Notes: generated by a model not told the origin, from the sequence alone. Shown: positions 30,138 to 40,033, counted from the first letter of the stretch. The stretch is 64,000 bases of DNA from Betaproteobacteria bacterium (GCA_009780885.1 WQZF01000002.1:1-64000); one strand, 5' to 3'. A program made the numbers and translations.

Positions 30138-30673
30138 ACCTGGCTTCGAATACGCCGAAATTCTACGAATTGCCGCCCCCGCCCTTTAAAATTTTTCCGG
30201 CGATGCAAGGCGATATTCCCAAAATAGCGCGGATCGAAGCGGAGGCATATCCGTTTCCCTGGTCGCCCGGCAATTTCACGGATTCGATGGCCGCCGGCTA
30301 TCAGGTCTGGGTTTTGCGTTCCGGCGGCACGGTGGCAGGATATGCAGTATGGATGCACGTTCTCGACGAAGCCCATCTATTGAATATCTGCGTTGCGCCC
30401 CCCTATCAAAATCGGGGATGGGGCGCGCGGCTCTTGCGCTTCATCATGGCCTTGGCCTGGGCCGGAGGCGCGCGGGCGCTCTTTCTCGAAGTGCGTCCGT
30501 CGAACGGGCCGGCGCGCGCCCTGTATCGCCGCTTCCGTTTCCGGCAGATCGGCGTGCGAAAGGATTATTACCCGGCGGCGGAAGGACGCGAAGCCGCGCT
30601 GGTGCTGTACCGGGAACTCGAAGAAACGGACGGGCCGGACGAAGCCGGAGGTTTGGGGGAGGAGGAGGAATGA
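30134..30673 (+). CDS. rimI: Ribosomal protein S18 alanine N-acetyltransferase
   Basis: A 179-residue GNAT acetyltransferase. Motif A, the acetyl-CoA site, is [17 protein letters not shown] (QNRGWG loop), preceded by the strand AHLLNICV. The C-terminal [20 protein letters not shown] is typical of RimI. It is slightly longer than usual because of an acidic tail (GGLGEEEE). The start overlaps the tsaB stop by four bases. Confidence 0.92.
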   Translation: MNLASNTPKFYELPPPPFKIFPAMQGDIPKIARIEAEAYPFPWSPGNFTDSMAAGYQVWVLRSGGTVAGYAVWMHVLDEAHLLNICVAPPYQNRGWGARLLRFIMALAWAGGARALFLEVRPSNGPARALYRRFRFRQIGVRKDYYPAAEGREAALVLYRELEETDGPDEAGGLGEEEE

Positions 30674-31506
30674 TGAACACGACGCGCGCGCGCCTGCTGC
30701 AGGAAATGGGCATTACGCCGGTATGGCGCTTGCGCCGGGTGGCAGCGGTAGAGGAGGTGGAAGCGCAGGAACCGCAGGCAACGCAATTGCAGGAAGCGCC
30801 GCCGCCGGTGGCGGAGAGCTTTGCGCCGCCCGCTGCATTTTCCGGCTTCCCCTCTTCGGAAGAACGCGGGCAACGCATTGCCGCGCTGGAATGGCCGGAA
30901 CTGGAACAGGAAATCCGCTCGTGCGCGGCCTGCGGCCTGTGCGCCAAGCGCAAGCAGGCGGTGCCCGGAGTCGGCGACAAAAAAGCGCAATGGCTTTTCA
31001 TCGGCGAAGGCCCGGGCGCGGAAGAAGACATCCAGGGTGAACCTTTCGTCGGGCAGGCGGGCAAGCTGCTCGACGCGATGCTGGCGGCTATCAACCTGAA
31101 ACGCGAAGCAAACGTCTATATCGCCAACGCGGTGAAATGCCGCCCGCCGGGCAACCGAACCCCGGAAACGGGGGAAATCGCCATTTGCGGGCCTTTTTTG
31201 CGGCGCCAGATTGCGCTGATCCGCCCCCGCCTCATCGTGCTGCTCGGTCGTGTTGCCACGCACGCAGTACTCAATCGGGAAGTTGCGCTCAACTCCTTGC
31301 GCGGCAAGCCCCATGAATACCGCGACGGCGATTTTTCCTGCCCGGTGATCGTCACCTGGCACCCCGCCTATCTGCTGCGCAACCTGCCGGACAAACGCAG
31401 AGCCTGGGAAGATTTATGCCTTGCGCGTGAAACGATACGACAAGGTGTTTATTCCGAAAGCACTGGGGTTTATCAAGCCTCCCTCTCAGAGGGAGGTGGC
31501 GCGTAG
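30670..31506 (+). CDS. udg: Family 4 uracil-DNA glycosylase
   Basis: A 278-residue iron-sulfur uracil-DNA glycosylase that removes uracil from DNA in base-excision repair. The 4Fe-4S ligands are, counting from the second ATG (30673), C84, C87, C156 and C172. Active-site motif A is GEGPGAEED, the uracil-recognition [11 protein letters not shown] follows, and the late motif is HPAYLLR. The first 70 residues are a poorly conserved extension, seen in proteobacterial homologues. ATG 30670 overlaps the rimI stop (ATGA). The last 11 codons lie in a dispersed repeat, so the natural C-terminus may have been replaced. Confidence 0.93.
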   Translation: MMNTTRARLLQEMGITPVWRLRRVAAVEEVEAQEPQATQLQEAPPPVAESFAPPAAFSGFPSSEERGQRIAALEWPELEQEIRSCAACGLCAKRKQAVPGVGDKKAQWLFIGEGPGAEEDIQGEPFVGQAGKLLDAMLAAINLKREANVYIANAVKCRPPGNRTPETGEIAICGPFLRRQIALIRPRLIVLLGRVATHAVLNREVALNSLRGKPHEYRDGDFSCPVIVTWHPAYLLRNLPDKRRAWEDLCLARETIRQGVYSESTGVYQASLSEGGGA

Positions 31507-31518
31507 TGCCGGTGGGAG
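31472..31518 (+). repeat. AGGGAGGTGGCGCG repeat overlapping the udg 3' end
   Basis: TCAAGCCTCCCTCTCAGAGG then GAGGTGGCGCGTAGTGCCGG. It matches copies at 39934 (+) and 46996 (-). It includes the udg stop codon TAG. Confidence 0.8.
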
Positions 31519-31534
31519 TGGCCTTCCTTGAGGT

Positions 31535-31566
31535 GGCGCGGTGACTTATTCAGAGCATCCTTAAGA
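31535..31566 (-). repeat. One end of the 167-bp TTCAGA element
   Basis: GGCGCGGTGACTTATTCAGA then GCATCCTTAAG is the complement of the left end of the full element at 49950-50116, with two changes. The rest of the element is absent. Confidence 0.7.
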
Positions 31567-31739
31567 ATTACTTTCCTCTTCCCCTTGACCGTTCGCTCCC
31601 CGAAATCAACCATTTGTCGGATGCCAAATCTAAAAAGCATTTTCCGAAAACACTGAAAAAATTTATTTGACACATAAAAAACCAATAAAAACATGAGGAT
31701 AAAATCATGTTGACATATTTTTAAACAATTTCCGGGGAA

Positions 31740-31768
31740 TTGAAGCTCATAACGGCAGGCACTATAAA
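31740..31768 (+). promoter_or_regulatory. Candidate promoter of the minor pilin operon
   Basis: -35 TTGAAG (31740-31745), 17-bp spacer, -10 TATAAA (31763-31768). The region 31567-31739 is AT-rich, with other TTGACA-like hexamers but no better pair. pilE begins at 31830. Confidence 0.5.
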
Positions 31769-31829
31769 GAACACGAGAGAAGAGTTTCCGCTTTTCCCCG
31801 TTTTCATTTGTTTTTCAGGAGGTTTATTC

Positions 31830-32330
31830 ATGTCACATGGTGCCCTGCGTTGCCGAGAGGGTGTGGTCCCATCCGGCAGGATCTCCTGCATTCGCGGGTT
31901 TACGCTGATCGAAGTCCTGATTGTGGTGGCCATCATTGCCATTCTTTCGGCCATTGCCTTGCCGGCCTACAACGACTATATCGTGCGTACCCGGATCCAG
32001 GATGGTTTCTCTGCGCTTTCCAACGCGCGGGTCAAGATGGAGCAGTTCTATCAGGACAACCACAGCTATGCCAACAGTGGCGGCTGCCCTCAAGCAGAAG
32101 TGCTCGACACCGTCAACAGCCAGTATTTCACGCTGAGCTTTCAGCGGGCCTGCGGCGAGACGTTCACGATTCTTGCCACGGGCATTGGCAAGCTGAGTGG
32201 ATTCCAATACACCATTGACAACCAGGACCAGAGAAGCACTGCGAGCCTGGGCAGCGGCTGGGGTTCGACCTACACCTGCCTCAGCGGCGGGAATGGCTGG
32301 ATCGCCAAGCAGGACCGGACATGCTACTGA
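31830..32330 (+). CDS. pilE: Type IV minor pilin PilE
   Basis: A 166-residue prepilin. The class III signal is cleaved at RG before FTLIEVLIVVAIIAILSAIA, with Glu5 present. The leader is long (23 residues), unlike the 7-residue leader of the major pilin. Mature length and cysteines (GGCPQAE, RACGET, TCLSG, RTCY) fit PilE-type minor pilins. AGGAGG at 31817-31822 supports ATG 31830; the longer open frame would start at TTG 31740. First gene of pilE–fimT–pilV–pilW–pilX–pilY1. Confidence 0.9.
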   Translation: MSHGALRCREGVVPSGRISCIRGFTLIEVLIVVAIIAILSAIALPAYNDYIVRTRIQDGFSALSNARVKMEQFYQDNHSYANSGGCPQAEVLDTVNSQYFTLSFQRACGETFTILATGIGKLSGFQYTIDNQDQRSTASLGSGWGSTYTCLSGGNGWIAKQDRTCY

Positions 32331-32344
32331 AAGGGGAAACCGTC

Positions 32345-33013
32345 ATGTTGCTCAACACAGGCATCAAGCGGCAGCAAGCTTTCCGGCGCCGTGGCGGATT
32401 CACCCTGATCGAGTTGATGGTCTCGCTGGTGATCATCGGCATTCTCGTGACGATGGCAGCCAGTGGATGGCGTTCGTGGATTGCCAACGGGCAGATTCGC
32501 GCGGCCAGCGGAAACCTGGCCGACAACCTGCGCGCAGGCCGCGCCGCAGCGATCCAGCACGGACGGCGCGTCGCCGTGCTCCTGTGCAATGAAGCTTTTG
32601 GCGGCAGCCCGATGGAAGGCACGGTCAACGCGGTGACGATCATGAGCCCTCCGGATGGTTTGACGCCGGTTTACTCCGGCTGTTCCTCGATGCCGGCAGC
32701 CGAAGGTTCCGGGGCGGACAGCACCACTACGACCGGCCCCGTCATCCTCTCCAAGCGCTCGGTCATGACCGGAGGCTCTGCGCAGATCGAAAGCACCGGC
32801 GACTGGCTGGTTACCTTCAATGCCCTGGGGCGTGTGGTCAATCTGAACGACGCCGAGAACGGCATACGCATCTTCAAGGCAAAGAACGGTCTTTCGGTCG
32901 ACGACGACTACGCGCGTCCGATCCAGGTCTTCGTGTACGAGAACGGGCAGATCCGCTCCTGCGACACGAAAGTCAGCAACACTTCCGACCCCCGCGCCTG
33001 TCCGGCCTCCTGA
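32345..33013 (+). CDS. fimT: Minor pilin FimT/GspH family
   Basis: A 222-residue pseudopilin. The cleavage site is RRGG before FTLIELMVSLVIIGILVTMA, followed by the FimT/GspH-type segment GNLADNLRAGRAAAIQHGRRVAVLLC. These proteins prime pilus assembly and some bind DNA in natural transformation. AGGGGA precedes ATG 32345; an earlier ATG at 32321 would overlap pilE. Confidence 0.9.
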   Translation: MLLNTGIKRQQAFRRRGGFTLIELMVSLVIIGILVTMAASGWRSWIANGQIRAASGNLADNLRAGRAAAIQHGRRVAVLLCNEAFGGSPMEGTVNAVTIMSPPDGLTPVYSGCSSMPAAEGSGADSTTTTGPVILSKRSVMTGGSAQIESTGDWLVTFNALGRVVNLNDAENGIRIFKAKNGLSVDDDYARPIQVFVYENGQIRSCDTKVSNTSDPRACPAS

Positions 33014-33042
33014 CACCGATTCGACAAAGGAGCGATCTCACC

Positions 33043-33567
33043 ATGAGCCGCACATTCCAAGCCCTCCCTCTCCGGCGCGCACTGCGGGGCGCGATGATGC
33101 TTGAAGTCTTGATCTCGATCCTGTTGTTGAGCCTGGGCATTCTGGGGATCGTCGCCTTGCAGACGACGATGGGCTCCAACCTCTCCGATGCCCGCTATCG
33201 CGCCGAGGCTGCACTCCTGGGCGAGCAACTGATCGGCACGATGTGGGGCGACATCCCGAATCTGGGGGCTTACCAGATCAACCAGATCGACCTGGGCAAT
33301 CCCCCGGCGGTCGATTGCACCAGCTACACGACGACGACGACCAGCAACACCGCCCTCAGCAGTTGGCTCGGCACCCAGAACGCTTCTCCTCCCGACCCCG
33401 GTACCGTCTTCGGGCTGCTGCCCAACGGGCGGGCCAGCGTCAGCGTCATTGCCGATCCCAACAGTCCCGACAATGGCCTGGTCAGCATCACCCTGTGCTG
33501 GCAGGGGCCCAAGGAAGATCCGAACACCTGGCATCAATACTCCACCGCGACACAGATCAAAGTTTGA
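33043..33567 (+). CDS. pilV: Minor pilin PilV
   Basis: A 174-residue prepilin. The leader ends RG before AMMLEVLISILLLSLGILGIVALQ, the sequence expected for PilV, with Glu5. The C-terminal part contains SVSVIADPNSPDNGLVSITLCWQ, similar to the PilV beta domain. It follows fimT by 29 bp with AAGGAG near the start. It is part of the priming complex with PilW, PilX and PilY1. Confidence 0.9.
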   Translation: MSRTFQALPLRRALRGAMMLEVLISILLLSLGILGIVALQTTMGSNLSDARYRAEAALLGEQLIGTMWGDIPNLGAYQINQIDLGNPPAVDCTSYTTTTTSNTALSSWLGTQNASPPDPGTVFGLLPNGRASVSVIADPNSPDNGLVSITLCWQGPKEDPNTWHQYSTATQIKV

Positions 33568-33579
33568 ACAGGCCCGATT

Positions 33580-34992
33580 ATGAACCTCGTCCTTCTTTCT
33601 TCCTTCCCCCGCTCTGCGGTGCGCCGTCCCCTGCCGTGCGCTTCCCCCAAAAGAAGCTTCCGGCAAGGCTTCAGCATCATCGAGCTGATGATTTCCATCC
33701 TGATCGGCATGATCGTCGTGCTGATCATCATGCAGCTCTTTTCGCAGACCGAGCAATGGAACCGCAACGCGACGGCCGGGGGCGACACGCAGAGCACCGC
33801 CCAGATCGCCGCCTATACGCTCACGCACAGCCTGGCCGAAGCCGGCGGCAGTGTGCTCGCGGCGCGTGCCCGGACCGATGCCGATAGCGCCACGATCGCT
33901 TCTTCGGACCGGGTCGAAATCCTGAGCAGCGCTGGGGCGGCAACCACCCCGTTGTTCCTGCCCACCTTGCCGGTGCGGATTTCGACGAACCCGAATGGCT
34001 CCAATTTGGGGGATTCGATCGAAGTTCTCACCCAAAGCGGGGTATTCGGAAACGGCGGGCAGGCCTTGTGGAGAGCGGTCGACAGCACCAATCCCAGCTT
34101 CCTGGTGCGCTCCTTCCAGGGAATCGAGCCGGGCCCGGCAGCGGCGGCAACGACGGGCAGCAAGAGCTGGCTGCTGGTCTCCAGGGCCGGGAACACCTAC
34201 ACGGACGGCAGCAACACCTACCACGGCGCGCTGGTCGAGATGGCCAGCGGCAACAATGCCATCAACCAGGATTCCGTGACCAAGCTTTTCAATGTCCAGT
34301 ACGCCGCCACCTTGCCGGACAATTTAATCAGCGGGCTGGGCAGCGATGCGGTGCTCTCGACGACCGCGCCTTCCCCCGGCGCAACCACCCCTTCCGATAC
34401 GCCTTCGGCGCACTGGATCTTGGGGATGGGGATCCTGGCCTACGAACGGATTCAGGTGGGGCAGAGCAACAGCAATGGCGACACCGGGCTGACCCGCGAG
34501 CGGCGCGAGATCAGCGATGCCGGTTATCCGACGCTGGCCCGCAAGAGTTTCGATACGCCGTATGTGGTCTTCCTGAAAGCCTATTACGGCTTCGACAACG
34601 GAGATCCGGCCGGAAGCGCTTCAGCTGGGCGGGTGACCCACTGGCTGGGCGCCGATGCCTGTACCGTTCCCCGGGCGGCCGATCCCGGCTGGACCTGCAC
34701 GGGGATCGACAGCACCCGGCTGCCGGCGGCACAACGGCTGGTCGCGGTGCGTTTCGGGATCGTCGTCCGCTCGCCGCAGCACGACAAGACGATCAAGCGT
34801 GACAGTGCCGAGACGGTCACGCTCTGGAAATGGAATTGCGGCGCCAACCTGAATTGTCCTGCCGCCGATCCAACCTACACCGTCGCGGCAGGCGACGACT
34901 ACCGCTATTACACCCTTCAAACCACGGTTCCCTTACGGAGTGCGATATGGAACATTGCAGCCGACGCATCCACGCCCGCGCCTACACCCTGA
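33580..34992 (+). CDS. pilW: Minor pilin-like PilW
   Basis: A 470-residue protein, larger than most minor pilins but normal for PilW. A 29-residue leader ends RQG before FSIIELMISILIGMIVVLIIMQL, with Glu5. The large C-terminal beta-rich part includes a PilW-type end (VAVRFGIVVRSPQHDKT). It overlaps pilX by 46 bases. It is predicted to act at the pilus tip with PilX, PilV and PilY1. Confidence 0.9.
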   Translation: MNLVLLSSFPRSAVRRPLPCASPKRSFRQGFSIIELMISILIGMIVVLIIMQLFSQTEQWNRNATAGGDTQSTAQIAAYTLTHSLAEAGGSVLAARARTDADSATIASSDRVEILSSAGAATTPLFLPTLPVRISTNPNGSNLGDSIEVLTQSGVFGNGGQALWRAVDSTNPSFLVRSFQGIEPGPAAAATTGSKSWLLVSRAGNTYTDGSNTYHGALVEMASGNNAINQDSVTKLFNVQYAATLPDNLISGLGSDAVLSTTAPSPGATTPSDTPSAHWILGMGILAYERIQVGQSNSNGDTGLTRERREISDAGYPTLARKSFDTPYVVFLKAYYGFDNGDPAGSASAGRVTHWLGADACTVPRAADPGWTCTGIDSTRLPAAQRLVAVRFGIVVRSPQHDKTIKRDSAETVTLWKWNCGANLNCPAADPTYTVAAGDDYRYYTLQTTVPLRSAIWNIAADASTPAPTP

Positions 34993-35915
34993 GGCCGGCG
35001 CCTGGCCGGAAATTCCGGCCCCTCTCTCCACTGCCGCGCCAAGTGCGCGGGGTGGTGCTGGTCATCGCCTTGATCGGGATGGTCGCGATGAGTATCGCCG
35101 CCGCCTGGCTCGTGCGCAGCGCAACGGCCATGAGCCAGGTCGCCGGCAATATCGCGATGCGCCAGTCGGTCGAGCGCGTCGCGGCCATCGGCTTCGAGAT
35201 GGCGCTCAACCGGCTCGCGTATCGGGCCAATGACACCACTGCCGTAGGGCTGGAAAAGGGGTGGAATGCCAACAACGTCAGACCCGTCACCGACGCCGGG
35301 CTTGAATGCAGCTTTGCAAGCAACCAATGCTGGTATTACCCGCGCGAATTGCTGGCCCGCGATTCCCGCATCGGGACGAGCAATGCACTGCCCTCCGGGT
35401 GCGTTACCCCGGTCAGTACGGACGAAAAAAGCGCCCTCGTGCCGGCAGGAGTTCCGGTCTGCATGCCGGTGCAACCCGGCGTCACAGCCACCAAAGCCAT
35501 CGACTGGTTCGACGACAGCAATTTCAAGCCGATCACCAGCGACGGAATGGCGGCCGAGACGAGCAAGATTCCCAAGGGCTACAAGATCCGCTACATCATC
35601 GACCGCCAGTGCGCCGCCCAGTCGATCAATACGCCGGCTACCTGGAATCCGAGCATGGGAACCCCCGCCGACCCGACACCCCCCACCCTCAACCAGCCGG
35701 GATCGGTCAATAAATTCTGCCGCACGCGGGAAGCCACGAACGACTGCCTCAATTGCGGAGGAATCGACAACAACACCAAGGGTTCCGCCGAATATGCCAC
35801 CGGGACAGAGGAGGGCGCAACCATCACGCACAAGCAGATTTATTACCGCGTCACCGTCCAGGTCATCGGCCCGCGCGCCACCGTGCATTTCTCGCAGGCC
35901 GTCGTGCTGATCTGA
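34947..35915 (+). CDS. pilX: Pilus assembly protein PilX
   Basis: A 322-residue pseudopilin-like protein. The N-terminal hydrophobic segment follows RQVRG (VVLVIALIGMVAMSIAAAWL) and lacks Glu5, as is usual in PilX. The segment AGNIAMRQSVERVAAIGFEMA is typical of the family. Several cysteines occur in the C-terminal domain. Start ATG 34947 lies inside pilW and has ACGGAG upstream, so translation is probably coupled; the open frame extends upstream but overlaps pilW coding. Confidence 0.88.
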   Translation: MEHCSRRIHARAYTLRPAPGRKFRPLSPLPRQVRGVVLVIALIGMVAMSIAAAWLVRSATAMSQVAGNIAMRQSVERVAAIGFEMALNRLAYRANDTTAVGLEKGWNANNVRPVTDAGLECSFASNQCWYYPRELLARDSRIGTSNALPSGCVTPVSTDEKSALVPAGVPVCMPVQPGVTATKAIDWFDDSNFKPITSDGMAAETSKIPKGYKIRYIIDRQCAAQSINTPATWNPSMGTPADPTPPTLNQPGSVNKFCRTREATNDCLNCGGIDNNTKGSAEYATGTEEGATITHKQIYYRVTVQVIGPRATVHFSQAVVLI

Positions 35916-35952
35916 AGCACGCTTTCAACAACGATTGATTAGGGAGAACATC

Positions 35953-38900
35953 ATGTCCGCACCCAAACCCCAACAGAGCCTCCGCCGCGTTCCCCTGTTC
36001 CGCCTGCGCCCAATCGCCTGGTCGATAGCGATCATTTGCGGCGGTCTGCCGCTGGCTGCACAGGCACAAGAGACAGCCCTTGCCGATGTTCCGCTCGCCG
36101 TGTTGCAGTCGGTGCAGCCTAACATATTGATTACATTGGACTATAGTACCTCGATGAACACCACAACGGATACAGGTGCGCAATATAACAACAATCAAAC
36201 CTACCGCCCCTGGCTTTTCGATGGTGTGCTCCCTCCGCCCCACGGCCCGGTTCGTCTAAAGAATGCCGGGACTCCGGGCTCCTGGACCACCACCACAGGC
36301 AGCGGCAAGAACCAAGTCACCACCACCAACACCGGTCTCACGGGAGTATGCAATGGCGGCACTAATTCTGCTGGTTATGGTTCGCCGTATGTCGCGACAG
36401 GCTCGGCCTATAAGCAGAATCCCAGTGGCCAGGACTGGTTGGATGTCATTTGTGGCGGCGGCGGCACTACCACGGTAAACATCGCCAGCATGTCAGCCAT
36501 CACGCCGAAACCCTCAACGCGGGTGGATTGTGTCGCTAGCGCTACAAGCTGCACATCAGATGAAGAAACCCAGAATTACGCCAATTACATCCAGTATTAC
36601 CAAACCCGTTTCAAGTCCGCGCGCGGCGCCATTACGGAAGCGTTGGGACGCCAAAAGTACAACGTTCGCGTGGGATTCATGCCTTTTTCCAGTACGACCA
36701 GTTCAACCGTCATCGCCACCGCCAATAGCGGCAATTTTCAGGTAGGTGCCATCACTCAAATCCGGGTGCTGGATGCTGCGGATTCGACAGGCACCCTCAG
36801 GACCTCCGCCAGCGATCGCTTCAAGTTTTATCAAAGTACTCTATTGGATAAAACCGGACTCCAGGGATCTACATACACTCGTTATGCATTGGATACCGCC
36901 GGCAAATATTTCAGTATGGATGATCCCTACTACGACAACCCGTCAAAAACAGGCAGCGATAGAGGGCAGATACGGAGTTGCCGCGCCAACTACAACATCC
37001 TGCTGACTGATGGACAATGGAACGACAGCTATCCTAGCGGATCCGCCTCCTCCGGCAGAAACGTCGGCAACCTGGATGGGAGTTTGGGAGTGCCGTTTGC
37101 AGACACTTACAGCAACTACCTTGGCGACGTTGCCTATTACTATTACACAAACGACCTCAGGCCAAACCTCGCCAACAACGTTCCAACTTCGACAAAGGAT
37201 CCTGCGGACTGGCAGCATATGGTGGTTTACGGTGTAGCGATCAATCTTTTCGCACCAACAGCACCCTCGAATACAAGTGGCCCCACCAAAGCGCAAATCG
37301 ACGCCATGTTTGAATGGATCGCCCTGGATCCCTCCACTCGCGGAGCTTTTCCTGCGTACCTTGCCAGCAAGGGACCACCCGCACTTCCCGCACTTCCAAG
37401 CACACCTTGGCCCAGTTCTGCCTCTGTCCTTGACGTTGCTCATGCTGCGCTCAATAGCCGTGGCGGGTATTTTGAATCCAGCAAGCAGCAGGATCTGACC
37501 CGGGCGGTTATAGCAGCCTTGGCCGACGCAGTCGGGCGCAGCACCTCGGCTCCGGTCGCCATCGACAACAACGCGGATCAGCCGCTCGCGGACGGCAGTG
37601 TTGCCTATGTCACCGGTTACGACGCCTCCAATTGGTCCGGGCAATTACGGGCCTTTGAAATCGACCCGGCGACCGGCTTCGTGAAATTCTCCATGACCAC
37701 GACCGACCCAATCACCGGTGTTCAAACGACGGTGCCCTTGAATCCGATATGGGTCGCGGGCATGCCTGGCAACCCCCCCACTCAGGATGATCGCGTCATC
37801 ATTACCGGAAATGGGCAGGGGGGCGCCATTCCTTTCAGGCCCGCCCAGACCCTGCCTGACGGCGCTACTCAACTGAGAAGCAAATTCAACCTGAATAACG
37901 TCAGCGGCCCGACCACCGGCGATGGCAACCAGGTCATCGAGTACCTGCGCGGCGACCGCAGCAAGGAAGGGCTGGACGACCTCAACTACCGCGAGCGCGG
38001 CCAGCCGAACGATATCCCGCTGCTGGGCGACATCGTCGACTCCGGCCCGACCGTCAACATTCCGATGGAGAAATACTCCGAGGATGCCTACCCCGGCTTT
38101 ACGGCCTTCCGCGCCGCGCAGTTGGCAAAACCCAGGGCGCTTTTCGTCGGCGCCAACGACGGAATGTTGCATACCTTCGATGCGCAGACCGGCAAGGAAT
38201 CCTGGGCTTATATCCCCAGTTTCACCTGGGATTGCAGTCTTTCCGGCACGACGGCCTGCCCGACGGTTTCCGCCACCGGTCAGATCACCAATTACCTGCG
38301 CGACCTGGCGATGGCCTTCGGTTTCGAGCACCGCTTCTTTGTAAACGCCTCGCCGCTCGTCAGCGATCTCGATTTCAGTGGTGATGCCGGCGCCGACTGG
38401 CGCACGATACTCACCGGTTCGCTGGGTAAGGGCGGGCGTGGCGTCTATGCGCTCGATGTGACCAATCCCTTCGGCAGTTCCGCTACCGAGGAAAGTCTCA
38501 CCACCAAGCTGCTGTGGGAATTCCCGTCCAGGCAAAGCGACGGCACGGCGCCGACGACTTATGACCCCAAAAACATGGGCTACGTTTATGACCAGATTCG
38601 CATCGGTCATGTAACGATCAGCGGCAAGAGAACCTGGGTGGCCTATGTGCCTTCCGGTTTCAGCAACGGAACTGCCGGAACCGGCGGCGACGGAAAGGCC
38701 CACCTCTTTGTCCTCGACGCAAAAACCGGCGCGCTGATCCGGGATATTCCCGCCGGCAACGGCAGCGCCACCGATGGCAACGGGGCCAACCCCGCCGGGA
38801 TGGCTTGGCTGTCGATCTACACCTACGACCAGACCCACCAGGGCGCCGGCACGCTCGCCTATGGCGGCGACCAGCTCGGCAACCTCTGGCGTTTCGACCT

Positions 38901-39813
38901 GACGAGCGAGAATCCCTCCAATTGGGAAGCCAAAAAGGTTGCCGCTCTCAAGGACGCCGCCGGAAAGCCGCAGCCGGTCACGACCCCGCCGGTACTCTAC
39001 GATGGACCGGACTGGGATGACCTGAACCTCAAATCGGTCAAGCGCACCTTCATCACGGTTGGCACCGGGCGCTACCTGGATGTCACCGACCGGCCAGGGA
39101 ACCCCCTGCCAATCGGCCCCAATGCCGCCGCCAAGCAAACGCAATCCTTCTACGTGTTCCGCGATCCCTTCCAGAAAGACCAGGATGGGAACCCGCTGGA
39201 AGGTAACGCAACCCTGGATCCCTTGCGCGATTATCTGAACCAATACCAACTGTCGCCGCCGGATACTAACCCCCTTAGCGGGGTAGGCGCAGAGCGGACA
39301 TTCACCCTGAGCAGGGACTTGGGCTACGGGATCAGCTATCGCAAGGGCTTCTTCTTCGACCTGACCAACGACGGCAGCACCATTTACGAGCGGATCAACG
39401 TCCCCTTCAAGGTCACGACCGTCGCTGCGGTGGTTCCTACCAACGCGCCTTCCGTCGATCCCTGCAACCTGCGCGGCACGGGTTCCGCGTTGATCGTTCC
39501 GCTGGTCGATATCACCGGCTTGGCCACCGGGCTGCTGCTGAACCGGGGCACCACGCCGATCAGTGCCGGCTTCAGCCTCGGTTCGCTCACCATCACCGCG
39601 ATGACGATCGTCAGGACGGCAGACAACAAGCTGGTGGCGCTCTTCTCCACCGACGCGCCCCTTTCGGCCAAGGACTGCGATACCTTGCGAGGCAAAGGGT
39701 ACCAATGCCAGCCGAACGAATCGGTCATCGGTGCCGAGCAGGGAAAGGCCAGCCCGCTGCCTCCGGAACTCAAGCCCGCCCGCTCCTACTGGCGCGACCT
39801 TTCCATCGAATAA
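35953..39813 (+). CDS. pilY1: Type IV pilus tip adhesin PilY1
   Basis: A 1286-residue secreted protein. It has a signal peptide ending AAQAQ, a VWA-like N-terminal region starting PNILITLDYSTSMN (with the MIDAS-like D-x-S-x-S), and from about residue 640 the conserved PilY1 beta-propeller (NDGMLHTFDAQTGKESWAYIP). That region includes a calcium-loop-like DLDFSGDAGADW and GKGGRGVYALDVTNP. PilY1 sits at the pilus tip and acts in adhesion, mechanosensing and control of retraction. AGGGAGAA precedes ATG 35953. The first 1.5 kb looks poorer in GC than the propeller part. Confidence 0.93.
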   Translation: MSAPKPQQSLRRVPLFRLRPIAWSIAIICGGLPLAAQAQETALADVPLAVLQSVQPNILITLDYSTSMNTTTDTGAQYNNNQTYRPWLFDGVLPPPHGPVRLKNAGTPGSWTTTTGSGKNQVTTTNTGLTGVCNGGTNSAGYGSPYVATGSAYKQNPSGQDWLDVICGGGGTTTVNIASMSAITPKPSTRVDCVASATSCTSDEETQNYANYIQYYQTRFKSARGAITEALGRQKYNVRVGFMPFSSTTSSTVIATANSGNFQVGAITQIRVLDAADSTGTLRTSASDRFKFYQSTLLDKTGLQGSTYTRYALDTAGKYFSMDDPYYDNPSKTGSDRGQIRSCRANYNILLTDGQWNDSYPSGSASSGRNVGNLDGSLGVPFADTYSNYLGDVAYYYYTNDLRPNLANNVPTSTKDPADWQHMVVYGVAINLFAPTAPSNTSGPTKAQIDAMFEWIALDPSTRGAFPAYLASKGPPALPALPSTPWPSSASVLDVAHAALNSRGGYFESSKQQDLTRAVIAALADAVGRSTSAPVAIDNNADQPLADGSVAYVTGYDASNWSGQLRAFEIDPATGFVKFSMTTTDPITGVQTTVPLNPIWVAGMPGNPPTQDDRVIITGNGQGGAIPFRPAQTLPDGATQLRSKFNLNNVSGPTTGDGNQVIEYLRGDRSKEGLDDLNYRERGQPNDIPLLGDIVDSGPTVNIPMEKYSEDAYPGFTAFRAAQLAKPRALFVGANDGMLHTFDAQTGKESWAYIPSFTWDCSLSGTTACPTVSATGQITNYLRDLAMAFGFEHRFFVNASPLVSDLDFSGDAGADWRTILTGSLGKGGRGVYALDVTNPFGSSATEESLTTKLLWEFPSRQSDGTAPTTYDPKNMGYVYDQIRIGHVTISGKRTWVAYVPSGFSNGTAGTGGDGKAHLFVLDAKTGALIRDIPAGNGSATDGNGANPAGMAWLSIYTYDQTHQGAGTLAYGGDQLGNLWRFDLTSENPSNWEAKKVAALKDAAGKPQPVTTPPVLYDGPDWDDLNLKSVKRTFITVGTGRYLDVTDRPGNPLPIGPNAAAKQTQSFYVFRDPFQKDQDGNPLEGNATLDPLRDYLNQYQLSPPDTNPLSGVGAERTFTLSRDLGYGISYRKGFFFDLTNDGSTIYERINVPFKVTTVAAVVPTNAPSVDPCNLRGTGSALIVPLVDITGLATGLLLNRGTTPISAGFSLGSLTITAMTIVRTADNKLVALFSTDAPLSAKDCDTLRGKGYQCQPNESVIGAEQGKASPLPPELKPARSYWRDLSIE

Positions 39814-39836
39814 CAACCCCTTCTGCCTCATTACCC

Positions 39837-39864
39837 CCGGAGCCCCCAGGCTCCGGTTTTTTTT
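39837..39864 (+). terminator. Rho-independent terminator of the minor pilin operon
   Basis: CCGGAGCC-CCCA-GGCTCCGG followed by eight T. It starts 24 bp after the pilY1 stop. Confidence 0.93.
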
Positions 39865-39933
39865 GGGAGAGCGATATCCTTGAAATACACACCGCCTTCG
39901 TAGGAGACGATGGCAATCGTCCCGCTGAACCTG

Positions 39934-39981
39934 ATCAAGCCTCTCTCTTCGAGGGAGCTGGCGCGAAAGCGCCGGTGGGAG
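39934..39981 (+). repeat. AGGGAGGTGGCGCG repeat family member
   Basis: TCAAGCCTCTCTCTTCGAGG then GAGCTGGCGCGAAAGCGCCGG. Similar to 31472 (+) and 46996 (-). Confidence 0.78.
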
Positions 39982-40033
39982 GTTTTCCGCCCCTACAAAC
40001 TCGATCCTTCGACTCCGCGAAAAATGACAATCC

